Position numbers and translations under genes: made by a program | Source: Pseudodesulfovibrio sp. | GTDB lineage: Bacteria; Desulfobacterota; Desulfovibrionia; Desulfovibrionales; Desulfovibrionaceae | Length of the DNA stretch: 51,390 nt | Reading direction: 5' to 3' | Assembly: GCA_016342345.1 (NCBI GenBank) | Contig: JAEINO010000025.1 | Span: 1-51,390 of the forward strand | The notes under the pieces: model-generated | What the model saw: only the letters and a program-made list of their open reading frames with translations | Database searches by the model: none | Told to the model about the DNA's origin: nothing | Shown: piece by piece, positions 9,065 to 17,536 of the stretch | Layout: the number at the start of each line of letters is the position of its first letter | How positions within the stretch are numbered: the first letter of the stretch is position 1

Positions 9065-9832
9065 CTAATACCTGACCTGAATCATGAAGTGCTTGTTGTA
9101 CATGTTGATGCAGATCGAAACGAACAGGGAGATCAGCAGGTAGATCAACAAAGCAGCAGAAAAAGCCTCAAACGGGGCACCATAGTAGGATTCTACCTGG
9201 CTTGCCATAAACATCAAATCGGTAACGCCGATGACCATGCATAACGACGAGTTCTTTATGAGATTCAACGCCTGGGAAATGAGCGGTGGTATAACGATGC
9301 GCAACGCCTGTGGCAAAATCACATATCTGTACGCCTGGAAAAATGACAGACCGACAGCGCGTGAAGCTTCAAGCTGATTCTTGGGAATGGAAAATATACC
9401 GGCACGAATCTCTTCGGCTATAAAAGCCGCCGAATAGACGGTCAGAGCTATGACACCGGTAATGAACTCCACATTGAACAACATCCACTCGCCGATATAC
9501 TCATGGCCGAACAGGGAAAACGGTCCGGGAAACCAATAATAAAGATCGTTCATCCACTCGTTGAGACCAGCGGGAATGACGAAATGAGATGCATTATACC
9601 AAAAAAATATCTGCACAAGGAGCGGTGTATTTCTGAAAAATTCAACATAAGCGAGACTGAACCATTGCAAAGGCTTGAACGGGGTCAGCCGCAAAACGCA
9701 AATGACGATGCCCAGCAACATGGCAAGAACCAGCGCAACAACAGAAATCTGCAAGGTAGTGACAAACCCTTCCCACATCCATTGGGCAGGTTCGCCGGAA
9801 AGCATGATTTCCCAATTGAAATTGTAAGCCAA
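9065..9832 (-). CDS. Polar amino-acid ABC transporter permease 1 (GltJ-like)
   Basis: The 255-residue permease has an N-terminal periplasmic/membrane start, then EFFRNTPLLVQIFFWY and the EAA loop LEASRAVGLSFFQAYRYVIL followed by PQALR. This is the HisM/GltJ permease family. The operon order (ATPase, binding protein, two permeases) supports a complete importer. An in-operon stem-loop lies between the binding-protein gene and this gene. Confidence 0.87.
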   Translation of the reverse strand: MAYNFNWEIMLSGEPAQWMWEGFVTTLQISVVALVLAMLLGIVICVLRLTPFKPLQWFSLAYVEFFRNTPLLVQIFFWYNASHFVIPAGLNEWMNDLYYWFPGPFSLFGHEYIGEWMLFNVEFITGVIALTVYSAAFIAEEIRAGIFSIPKNQLEASRAVGLSFFQAYRYVILPQALRIVIPPLISQALNLIKNSSLCMVIGVTDLMFMASQVESYYGAPFEAFSAALLIYLLISLFVSICINMYNKHFMIQVRY

Positions 9833-9871
9833 AGTGCTATCCGTCTGTTAAAATTTGAAAGGTTTAAATAA

Positions 9872-9895
9872 CCGGGAGCGCAAACGCGCTCCCGG
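9872..9895 (-). terminator. Stem-loop between binding-protein and permease genes
   Basis: CCGGGAGCG pairs perfectly with CGCTCCCGG around a 6-base loop. No clean T-run follows on the minus strand (TTATTTAAA). It is better read as an attenuator or 3'-end stabiliser that lets the binding protein be made in excess over the permeases, as is known for many ABC operons. Confidence 0.6.
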
Positions 9896-9915
9896 AAAAT
9901 CAGACAAACACAGTC

Positions 9916-10722
9916 TTACATGGGCCAGAGTTCGATCTGCCAGCCAGAAGGCAGGTCGTAACCCATCCACTTCTTGAACAACTGCTGGTAAGTTCCATCG
10001 ATCCACATCTCGTTGAGACTCTTGTTAACGAAATCACGGAAAGCGGAATCGTTCTGAGGAACACCGAGACCGTAAGGCTCGGAAGCAAAGAATTCACCCA
10101 CAATTGCCCAATCCTCGGGGTGTTCCGCACCGGCCTTGAGGCCAGCCAGGATACCGGAATCAGTGGTAACAGCCTTGACCTTGCCCTGCTTCAGAGCCAT
10201 GAAAGCCTGCGGATATTCATCGTAGGAGATGACCTGGGCCTTGGGCTGAGCATTCTTGATATTCTTTTCAGAGGTAGAACCCTTGACCGTTCCGACCTTC
10301 TTGTTGACCAGATCAGCGGTAGACATGACAACACCGTCATTTTTGACCAGCAGTTTCTGACCATCCATGAAGTAGGTAATGGAAAAGTCGATCTGCTCAT
10401 CACGGGAAAACTTGTGGGTCATGGTAGCTGCCAGAATATCGACAGAACCCTGCACCAGCATTGGGATACGATTCTTGGAAGTAACAACCTTGAACTCGGT
10501 CTTTACGCCAAGCTTATCAGCAATGTATTTACAAACGTCAACGTCGAAACCGACAAGTTCCTTGCTATCGGCATCAACGAAACCGAACAGATTGACGGAA
10601 TCCTTTACACCACAAACCAGGACACCGGCTTTCTTGACATCTTCAATTTTTCCGGCATTCGCGGCAGCAACGCCGAACACGAATGACAGAATCAGAGCCA
10701 GAATGATAACCAAACGTTTCAT
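9916..10722 (-). CDS. Periplasmic polar amino-acid binding protein (GltI-like)
   Basis: The 268-residue product begins with a cleavable signal peptide (LVIILALILSFVFGVAAANA). The family-3 solute-binding fold follows, with GFDVDVCKYIADKLGV, DILAATMTHKFSRDEQIDFS and KVGTVKGSTSEKN. The arrangement around SRDEQIDFS and the ending SEPYGLGVPQNDS resembles glutamate/aspartate-binding GltI proteins. The exact ligand cannot be fixed by eye. It is the second gene of the importer operon. Confidence 0.88.
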   Translation of the reverse strand: MKRLVIILALILSFVFGVAAANAGKIEDVKKAGVLVCGVKDSVNLFGFVDADSKELVGFDVDVCKYIADKLGVKTEFKVVTSKNRIPMLVQGSVDILAATMTHKFSRDEQIDFSITYFMDGQKLLVKNDGVVMSTADLVNKKVGTVKGSTSEKNIKNAQPKAQVISYDEYPQAFMALKQGKVKAVTTDSGILAGLKAGAEHPEDWAIVGEFFASEPYGLGVPQNDSAFRDFVNKSLNEMWIDGTYQQLFKKWMGYDLPSGWQIELWPM

Positions 10723-10761
10723 AGGTCCTCCTCTCTCTTGGAATTTCAGTTCATATACAAA

Positions 10762-11490
10762 TTAAAGAATCTCTTTCAGGAAATTCTTCGTACGCTCATT
10801 CTGAGGATTCTTGAAAAACTCATCCGGCGGGGCCTGTTCAACCACGACTCCCTCATCCATGAAGAGAACGCGATCACAAACTTCACGGGCAAAGCCCATT
10901 TCATGGGTGACGCAGAGCATGGTCATGCCTTCACGGGCCAAATCTTTCATTACATTAAGTACCTCGTTGATCATTTCCGGATCCAAAGCCGAAGTCGGCT
11001 CATCAAAAAGCATGACCTTGGGTTTCATGGCCAACGAACGAGCGATAGCCACCCGTTGCTGCTGACCACCGGACAACTCGGCAGGATACTTATGCGCCTG
11101 ATCATGGATTCCAACCCGCTCCAACAGAGCCAGGGCATGAGCCTCGGCTTCGTCCGAAGACACATTCTTGACTTTGATCGGGGCCAGGGTGACATTTTTC
11201 AGGACGGAAAGATGGGGATAGAGGTTGAACTGCTGAAAAACGATACCGATTTCGGCACGCAGATCATTTATGTTTACATCCTTGTCCAGAATGTCCTTAC
11301 CGTCAAAAAGTATCTGTCCCTTCTGGTATTTTTCCAGCCGGTTGATACAACGGATAAAGGTACTCTTCCCGGACCCGGACGGGCCACAAATAGCCAGGAC
11401 ATCGCCCTTGTCCACCGACTCGGTGATACCTTGAAGGACGTGAAAATCACCATACCATTTGTGCAGCTTCTGCACTTCAATCATTGCCAT
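10762..11490 (-). CDS. Polar amino-acid ABC transporter ATPase (GltL-like)
   Basis: The 242-residue ATPase carries Walker [10 protein letters not shown], the Q-loop region [10 protein letters not shown], signature [12 protein letters not shown], Walker [13 protein letters not shown] and the H-loop CVTHEMG. It has the GlnQ/GltL family length. It is the first gene of the leftward operon that also holds gltI-like, two permeases, deoC and cbiC. The 254 bases upstream, shared with the divergent RND genes, hold no other gene I can support. Confidence 0.92.
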   Translation of the reverse strand: MAMIEVQKLHKWYGDFHVLQGITESVDKGDVLAICGPSGSGKSTFIRCINRLEKYQKGQILFDGKDILDKDVNINDLRAEIGIVFQQFNLYPHLSVLKNVTLAPIKVKNVSSDEAEAHALALLERVGIHDQAHKYPAELSGGQQQRVAIARSLAMKPKVMLFDEPTSALDPEMINEVLNVMKDLAREGMTMLCVTHEMGFAREVCDRVLFMDEGVVVEQAPPDEFFKNPQNERTKNFLKEIL

Positions 11491-11744
11491 ATGAAAGTAA
11501 CTCCGAACGTAAAGTGGACATAAAAGATGAAACCCGACCAGCCTGGGAATAATCCACGGCGGCTTAAGCCGGGTATCGGAATTGCCTCATACTTGTTATC
11601 CGAATCAGTTAAAAAGTCAAGGTAGTGTTCATAAATCCGACGTTCACTGACTCGATTTTCTTCCATTCTAATTGCCAGAAACTACCATAAACGTTATGAA
11701 AATGAAGCTCTTCTTTCAAACAACTGTACAAATCAGGAGCAATC

Positions 11745-12926
11745 ATGGCCCATCTGCGCGCTTTGACATTCTTAAATAAATTTTTTCCTTGTTTCCACAA
11801 TCCGTCTTTTCGTATTTTCTTTCTGATTATTGCGATTTCCTGTTCCCTCTCAGCCTGTACCGAAAGCCAAAAAACTGATCAAGGGCCTCCATCTGTTCCC
11901 GTAACAACGGTAAAAGCCGAGACAAAAGACACCCCGGTAAGCCTCAAAGCTGTCGGGAATGTCAAGGCATCGAACTCCGTAACGGTCAAATCTCGTGTGG
12001 ACGGACACATTCTGCGCATTCATTTTCTGGATGGAGACACGCTGAAAGCAGGACAATTACTCTACACAATTGATCCTGAAACATATATTTACACACAAAA
12101 AGGTGCACAAGCGAATGTGGCAGGAGATCGAGCTTCAGCCGAATTGGCACGAAAGGATTACATCAGATACAAGGAATTGTTTGAAAAAAATGTCGTTTCC
12201 AAGGACGAATACGAACAAAAACTTACCGCTTATGAAACCGCACGCAAAACAATGGAAGCCGATGCAGCTCAAGAGGACATAGCCAAACGCAACGTCCACT
12301 TCACCCAGATAACCTCACCAATAGATGGCATCGCTGGCAGCACCCTTCTTGACGAAGGTAACCTTGTGGCCGCCGACAAGGACGAACTCGTCATCATCAA
12401 GACCGTTACCCCTGCAGACGTCCAGTTCTCGATCCCCGGCCACGATCTTAATCTGGTTCGCTCACATTTCGTTGATGATGAACTCCCGACATTCGCCAAA
12501 CCAGCTTCTATGGAAATGGAACCAGTCGAGGGAATTCTCACCTTCGTGGACAACTGGGTCAACCCGGACACCGGCATGATTTCTCTCAAGGCACGATTTG
12601 CCAACGAAGAGGCCAAACTCTGGCCCGGCCAATTCGTCACTATTTCCCTTGTTCTCGATACTCTCAAGGATGCGGTTCAAATCCCTGCCCAGGCTGTCCA
12701 GCGTGGCCCCAAAGGCAAATACGTCTACATCGTCAAGGACAACAAGGCCATCATGAACCCGGTTACGATCGGTATGCGCATAAATGACAAAGTGGTTGTA
12801 AACAAAGGGCTGGCAGCAGGGGAAACCGTAATCATCGAAGGCATGCTCAGGCTTTTCCCGAACGCGCCTGTCACAATCTCTGAAGAAAAAGGCACTGACA
12901 ACAGCACAGAGGGAGGAAACTCCTGA
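11745..12926 (+). CDS. RND efflux periplasmic adaptor (lipoprotein)
   Basis: The 393-residue membrane-fusion protein links an inner-membrane RND pump to an outer-membrane channel. A signal peptide ends in the lipobox LSAC near residue 38, so it is lipid-anchored like AcrA. The biotinyl-lipoyl halves (SRVDGHILRIHFLDGD and TSPIDGIAGSTLLDEG) bracket a helical hairpin. A beta-barrel and membrane-proximal domain follow (GPKGKYVYIVKD). AGGAG lies before the ATG. Its TGA overlaps the pump ATG. No outer-membrane factor gene is nearby. Confidence 0.9.
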   Translation: MAHLRALTFLNKFFPCFHNPSFRIFFLIIAISCSLSACTESQKTDQGPPSVPVTTVKAETKDTPVSLKAVGNVKASNSVTVKSRVDGHILRIHFLDGDTLKAGQLLYTIDPETYIYTQKGAQANVAGDRASAELARKDYIRYKELFEKNVVSKDEYEQKLTAYETARKTMEADAAQEDIAKRNVHFTQITSPIDGIAGSTLLDEGNLVAADKDELVIIKTVTPADVQFSIPGHDLNLVRSHFVDDELPTFAKPASMEMEPVEGILTFVDNWVNPDTGMISLKARFANEEAKLWPGQFVTISLVLDTLKDAVQIPAQAVQRGPKGKYVYIVKDNKAIMNPVTIGMRINDKVVVNKGLAAGETVIIEGMLRLFPNAPVTISEEKGTDNSTEGGNS

Positions 12927-15900
12927 TGCAGGTCACCGAACTTTTCATCAAACGCCCGGTCATGACAACCCTGACCATGCTGGGGCTCCTGTTTTTCGGC
13001 ATCGTCTCATACACGAAGATGCCCGTAAGCTATCTGCCAGCCGTGGAATTCCCAACCATTCAGGTCAGTGCCTACATGTCAGGTGCCAACCCGCAAACGA
13101 TGGCCTCCAGCGTGGCATCCCCCCTGGAACGCGAATTTTCATCCATCGCCGGACTTCAATCCATGAGTTCGGTCAACTCTCTTGGAAGTACGCTCGTCAC
13201 TCTCCAGTTTGAACTTGAGCGCAACATAGACGGCGCGGCTCTCGACGTTCAATCCGCCATTTCCCGAGCGGAAAGCGATCTGCCGGACGAAATCACCGAG
13301 ATGCCAAGCTTCGAAAAAGTGAACCCGGCAGACAGCCCCATCCTCTACATGTCCTTGAAGTCAGATGCCCTGCCCATGTCAACGGTCAACGACTACGCCA
13401 AGACGTTTCTCACCCAGACCATTTCCATGATTCCAGGCGTTGCCCAAGTGGAAATATACGGCGAAAAACAATATGCAGTCCGCATTCGTCTTGATCCAAG
13501 GGAACTTGCATCCCGAAAACTCGGCATAGACGAAGTCAAGGATGCCATCGCCGATGCCAACGTCAACCTCCCCCTCGGCACATTGGAAGGGACAAAACAA
13601 TCCCTGATGCTGGACGCCGATGGACAACTCCTCACGGCCGAAGCTTACCACGATATCATCGTCGCCTATCGTGACGGCCAACCCGTCCGGCTCTCCGATC
13701 TGGGCGTGGTTGAAGATGGCGTCAAGGATGAACGGTTCAGTTCATGGATCAACGAGGACACGAACCTGACCATCGCCGTCAAGCGGCAACCGGGAACCAA
13801 CACCATCGAAATTGTCCAGGACATCCGCGACAAACTTCCCTGGATACAATCCCAAATGCCCGCGTCCATCATCATGAAAATTGTTCACGACAAAAGCATC
13901 TTCATCGATGACTCCGTGCAGGACGTGAAATTCACACTGGGCCTGGCCGTGGCTCTCGTCATTCTGGTGGTATTCATCTTCCTGAGAAACCTGGCCGCCA
14001 CATTCATCGCATCCATCGCCATTCCATTTTCCATCGTGGCCACCTTCGCAATAATGCTCTCCATGGACTTCACCCTTGACACTTTTTCGCTCATGGCTCT
14101 CACCCTTTCAGTGGGATTTGTTGTCGACGATGCCATCGTCATGATCGAAAACGTCGTGCGCCATATGGAAATGGGAAAAACGCCGATGCAAGCTGCCAAG
14201 GATGGAGCCAGCGAAATCGGATTCACAATCATTTCAATGACGCTTTCGTTGGCTATCGTCTTCGTACCCATCATGTTTATGGCAGGCATCATTGGCCGAG
14301 TGCTTCATGAATTCGCCATGACCATCACCGCCGCAATTCTGGTTTCCGGCGTGGTTTCCCTTTCGCTGACCCCCATGCTTGCCAGTCGCATGCTCAAGAA
14401 AAAGAGCCGAATCACCGAATCAGATCCTGTTTTTGACCGCCTCATGGTCGCCTACAAGGCAAGCCTTGCATACTGCATCCGGCACAGGGCAATCACCATG
14501 ATCGCGTCCGGCATTCTCTTCGCTGCCACGGCAGGAATATTCATAATCATTCCCAAGGGATTCCTGCCCAGCGACGATCAAGGCACCTTCATGGGCTTTA
14601 CCCAAGCCAGACAAGGCATTTCCTACGAGGCCATGCTTGATCTGCAAAAACAACTCATCCCGATCTTCAAGAAAAGCCCCGCCCTCAAAGACCAGATCCA
14701 AATCATCGGGTCTCCGCTCTCCAATCAGGGCATGGCTATCGGCATCCTGAAATCCGCCGACCATCGGGATCAAAGCCTTGATGAAGTCATCGGAAAACTC
14801 TGGGGACCAACCAATTCAGTTCCGGGTCTGGAAACATTTCTCGTCAATCCACCAATGATCGAAATCGGAGGCAAGCAGTCCAAGGGCGATTACATGTTTA
14901 CCCTGCTCTCTCCAGACTCGCAGACTCTGTACAAGGGAGCCGAGGAATTCCTTGCAGAATTGCGCAAAAACCCGCTTATCACCGGAGTTTTCAGCGATTT
15001 GCAAATATCCACTCCACAAGTGGAAATCAACATTGACAGGGACATGGCCGGAAGCCTCGGCATTTCGGTCAATGCCATTGAAAGCGCACTTTTTTCGGCA
15101 TACGGAGAAAGACAGATTTCCACAATTTATGCCGTGAATGATGAATACAAGGTCATCCTTCAACTCAAACCGGAATTCCAGAAAAACGCCGATGCATTGT
15201 CCATGCTCTATATTCGTTCGGATTCCGGGAACCTCATCAGACTGGATGCCCTGGGTGAAATTCGGGAAACAGTTGGCCCGGTCACGGTCAACCACACCGG
15301 CCAACTTGAATCCGTGTCCTTCTCCTTCAATGGCGCACCCGGAACGGCCATGGGTCAGATAACCCAGATAGTGAATCAATTGGCTCGCGAAAAACTCCCG
15401 GAAACAATCAGCACGAACTTCGAGGGAACCGCCGGAGCATTCGCTGAATCCATGAACTCGCTCTACTTCCTGCTCTTCATCGCCATCGTCGCCATCTATA
15501 TCCTGCTCGGCTGTCTGTATGAATCATTCATCCATCCGCTGACCATCCTTTCGGGCCTGCCATCTGCCGCATTTGGCGGTCTGGCAACGCTCATGCTCTT
15601 CGGCTACGACCTTGATCTCTATGGCATGGTTGGCATCATCCTGCTCATCGGAATCGTAAAGAAAAACTCCATCATGGTTGTCGATTTCGCCATTGAGGCC
15701 GAGAAAAAAGGGGTCACGCCAGCAGAAGCCGCCTTTCAAGGTGCGACCACTCGCTTCCGCCCCATTCTCATGACCACCCTCGCTGCCATCATGGGCGCAC
15801 TTCCTATCGCACTCGGCATCGGTGCTGGCGCAGAAGTCCGCAGACCTCTCGGACTCGCCGTTGTCGGCGGCCTAGCCTTTTCGCAAATCGTGACTCTCTA

Positions 15901-15994
15901 CATCACGCCCATTTACTACACATACATGGATGAATTTCAAATCTGGATCAGCAAACGGGCAGCAGAAAAGGCTGAAGTCGAGAGTAACGCGTAA
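12926..15994 (+). CDS. RND family efflux pump, inner-membrane transporter
   Basis: The 1022-residue product has the size and twofold plan of HAE1-type drug/proton antiporters such as AcrB and MexB. The first helix follows FIKRPVMTTLTM. TM4 carries VGFVVDDAIVMIENV with the paired Asp used for proton transfer. FMAGIIGRVLHEFAMTI and the C-terminal repeat (GIILLIGIVKKNSIMVVDFA) match. Two large periplasmic loops are present. The substrate cannot be read from sequence. It is cotranscribed with the adaptor through a TGATG overlap. Confidence 0.93.
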   Translation: MQVTELFIKRPVMTTLTMLGLLFFGIVSYTKMPVSYLPAVEFPTIQVSAYMSGANPQTMASSVASPLEREFSSIAGLQSMSSVNSLGSTLVTLQFELERNIDGAALDVQSAISRAESDLPDEITEMPSFEKVNPADSPILYMSLKSDALPMSTVNDYAKTFLTQTISMIPGVAQVEIYGEKQYAVRIRLDPRELASRKLGIDEVKDAIADANVNLPLGTLEGTKQSLMLDADGQLLTAEAYHDIIVAYRDGQPVRLSDLGVVEDGVKDERFSSWINEDTNLTIAVKRQPGTNTIEIVQDIRDKLPWIQSQMPASIIMKIVHDKSIFIDDSVQDVKFTLGLAVALVILVVFIFLRNLAATFIASIAIPFSIVATFAIMLSMDFTLDTFSLMALTLSVGFVVDDAIVMIENVVRHMEMGKTPMQAAKDGASEIGFTIISMTLSLAIVFVPIMFMAGIIGRVLHEFAMTITAAILVSGVVSLSLTPMLASRMLKKKSRITESDPVFDRLMVAYKASLAYCIRHRAITMIASGILFAATAGIFIIIPKGFLPSDDQGTFMGFTQARQGISYEAMLDLQKQLIPIFKKSPALKDQIQIIGSPLSNQGMAIGILKSADHRDQSLDEVIGKLWGPTNSVPGLETFLVNPPMIEIGGKQSKGDYMFTLLSPDSQTLYKGAEEFLAELRKNPLITGVFSDLQISTPQVEINIDRDMAGSLGISVNAIESALFSAYGERQISTIYAVNDEYKVILQLKPEFQKNADALSMLYIRSDSGNLIRLDALGEIRETVGPVTVNHTGQLESVSFSFNGAPGTAMGQITQIVNQLAREKLPETISTNFEGTAGAFAESMNSLYFLLFIAIVAIYILLGCLYESFIHPLTILSGLPSAAFGGLATLMLFGYDLDLYGMVGIILLIGIVKKNSIMVVDFAIEAEKKGVTPAEAAFQGATTRFRPILMTTLAAIMGALPIALGIGAGAEVRRPLGLAVVGGLAFSQIVTLYITPIYYTYMDEFQIWISKRAAEKAEVESNA

Positions 15995-16029
15995 CCACAC
16001 CTAAAAATACATCCACGAACCACACAAGA

Positions 16030-16058
16030 AAGACCCGCTCAAAAGGAGCGGGTCTTCA
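16030..16058 (+). terminator. Terminator of the RND operon
   Basis: AGACCCGCTC pairs with GAGCGGGTCT around a short A-rich loop, starting 36 bases after the pump stop. The following T-run is short (TTC). Confidence 0.75.
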
Positions 16059-16165
16059 AATGGCTGACATAGGCACTCTGGCAGGCCGACTTTTTTCATT
16101 CTGATGCCAAAGGAACGACTCCGACTTCTATAGAATTTCCCTCGCTAGATCCTGAAGCTAGCGTA

Positions 16166-16750
16166 TCAACCAATGTCACCATTTCGGCACGAATCATGCC
16201 GAAAGCAATCGATCAAATGGTCATTGACCATGCCTATGGCCTGCATGAATGCATACATGATCGTCGGACCTACAAAGTTGAAACCGCACTTCTTCAACGT
16301 CTTACTCATGGTCTGGGACACATCAGTCTGGGCCGGAAGCTCCTCCATTGTTCGCCAACTGTTCTGAATGGGCCGCCCATCCACGAACTGCCACAGGAAA
16401 TCGCTGAATGAGCCGTGTTCTTCCATGGTCCTCAGATAAGCTTGTGCATTTTTTATGGTCGATTGGACTTTTAGCCTGTTACGTACAATATCAGGATTTT
16501 GCAGCAATTCGGCAATCTTTGCATCATCGTAAAGAGCTATCTTTTCAGGATCGAACTGATCAAAAGCCGTCCAATATGCCTCCCGCTTGCGCAGAATCGT
16601 GATCCAATTCAGGCCAGCCTGCGCCCCTTCCAATATGAGCATGGCAAACATTTTTTGGTTGTCATACTCGGGAACACCCCATTCCTGATCATGATATTGA
16701 ACATATAATTGGTCGGATTCGCACCATGGGCATCGCTTCAGATCATCCAT
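16166..16750 (-). CDS. tag: DNA-3-methyladenine glycosylase I
   Basis: The 194-residue enzyme removes 3-methyladenine from alkylated DNA as the first step of base excision repair. The sequence follows E. coli Tag closely: RCPWC at the N-terminus (zinc-binding Cys), YHDQEWGVPE, LEGAQAGLNW with the base-pocket Glu, KKCGFNFVGPTIMYAFMQAIG, and NDHLIDCF with the C-terminal zinc His and Cys. I set the start at 16750 (MDDLKRCPWC), which gives the usual family length; the in-frame ATG at 16819 would add 23 residues. Confidence 0.92.
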   Translation of the reverse strand: MDDLKRCPWCESDQLYVQYHDQEWGVPEYDNQKMFAMLILEGAQAGLNWITILRKREAYWTAFDQFDPEKIALYDDAKIAELLQNPDIVRNRLKVQSTIKNAQAYLRTMEEHGSFSDFLWQFVDGRPIQNSWRTMEELPAQTDVSQTMSKTLKKCGFNFVGPTIMYAFMQAIGMVNDHLIDCFRHDSCRNGDIG

Positions 16751-16961
16751 CACACACTCCCTTTGATGTTTCCTCTCGAATATGAAAAATGCCCCCCGGC
16801 TTGGAGCTTTGACATACATCCGTCGGCTTCATCCCGTCAAAGAAAGAAAATGACCGACAATTAATATAAAAATCAAATGTAGCAATTCAAACATGATCTG
16901 ACACTTCCCCCGAGAAAAAAAAGCTCTCCCGTTTGATGGCATTGTTCACCAACCAACAAAA

Positions 16962-16991
16962 AAAGGCTTACCTCTAACAAGGTAAGCCTTT
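16962..16991 (-). terminator. Terminator after tRNA-Ser
   Basis: AAAGGCTTACCT pairs perfectly with AGGTAAGCCTTT around a 6-base loop. On the minus strand it is followed by a run of T, 9 bases beyond the tRNA 3' end. Confidence 0.85.
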
Positions 16992-16999
16992 GATATTCT

Positions 17000-17091
17000 T
17001 GGCGGAGAGGAGAGGATTCGAACCTCCGGACGAGTTACCCCGTCTCTGGTTTTCAAGACCAGCGCATTAAACCGAGCTCTGCCACCTCTCC
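17000..17091 (-). tRNA. tRNA-Ser (anticodon TGA)
   Basis: A 92-base class II tRNA lies on the minus strand. The 7-bp acceptor stem GGAGAGG/CCTCTCC is followed by discriminator G and an encoded CCA. The anticodon loop CTTGAAA reads TGA (Ser). There is a long variable arm, and the T-loop is TTCGAAT. A strong terminator follows. It shows no sign of an inserted element on either side. Confidence 0.95.
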
Positions 17092-17176
17092 GCGAGGGTC
17101 GGCACTACGTAGAATACCGAAATCAGGGAAGTTGGTTGTAGAAACAGAGCCATCGAATGTCAAGACTGAAAAGAAA

Positions 17177-17527
17177 TTACATCGCCCTTTCGAAAAGGTG
17201 ACCATGTTCTTCCAACCATGCACGAAGTTCATTATTGGAATCCTTGATGGGCTGTTTAAAACTGATCCCGGCAAAATTCTTGTAGAGCCAGTTCAAAGTG
17301 CCAACCATGCCCGAGAAAAGGCATCCTGACTCGCTTTCACACTCGGTAAAGACAACACACTGACAACACTCGACCATCAATCTTTCCTTAATGTCAGGCA
17401 GTTCTACCATGACACCCATCATACTAACATTCTTGACATACCCCAGCACAGGCTCATCCTGCCCTATCTGGCAAAGGCATGGTATGGGATTGATGAGGCT
17501 ATTACGTGAATACATTCTTCGATCCAT
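17177..17527 (-). CDS. PilZ domain protein
   Basis: The 116-residue product looks like a single-domain PilZ protein. MDRRMYSR at the start resembles the RxxxR c-di-GMP-binding element, and YVKNVSMMGVMVEL carries the (D/N)xSxxG motif (NVSMMG). The domain is unusually Cys-rich in the middle (VECCQCVVFTECESESGC), which is not a common PilZ feature. It lies 9 bases after the stop of the pseudo-receiver/TPR gene, so the two are probably one operon. Role unknown beyond probable c-di-GMP sensing. Confidence 0.7.
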   Translation of the reverse strand: MDRRMYSRNSLINPIPCLCQIGQDEPVLGYVKNVSMMGVMVELPDIKERLMVECCQCVVFTECESESGCLFSGMVGTLNWLYKNFAGISFKQPIKDSNNELRAWLEEHGHLFERAM

Positions 17528-17536
17528 GAAATCCTC

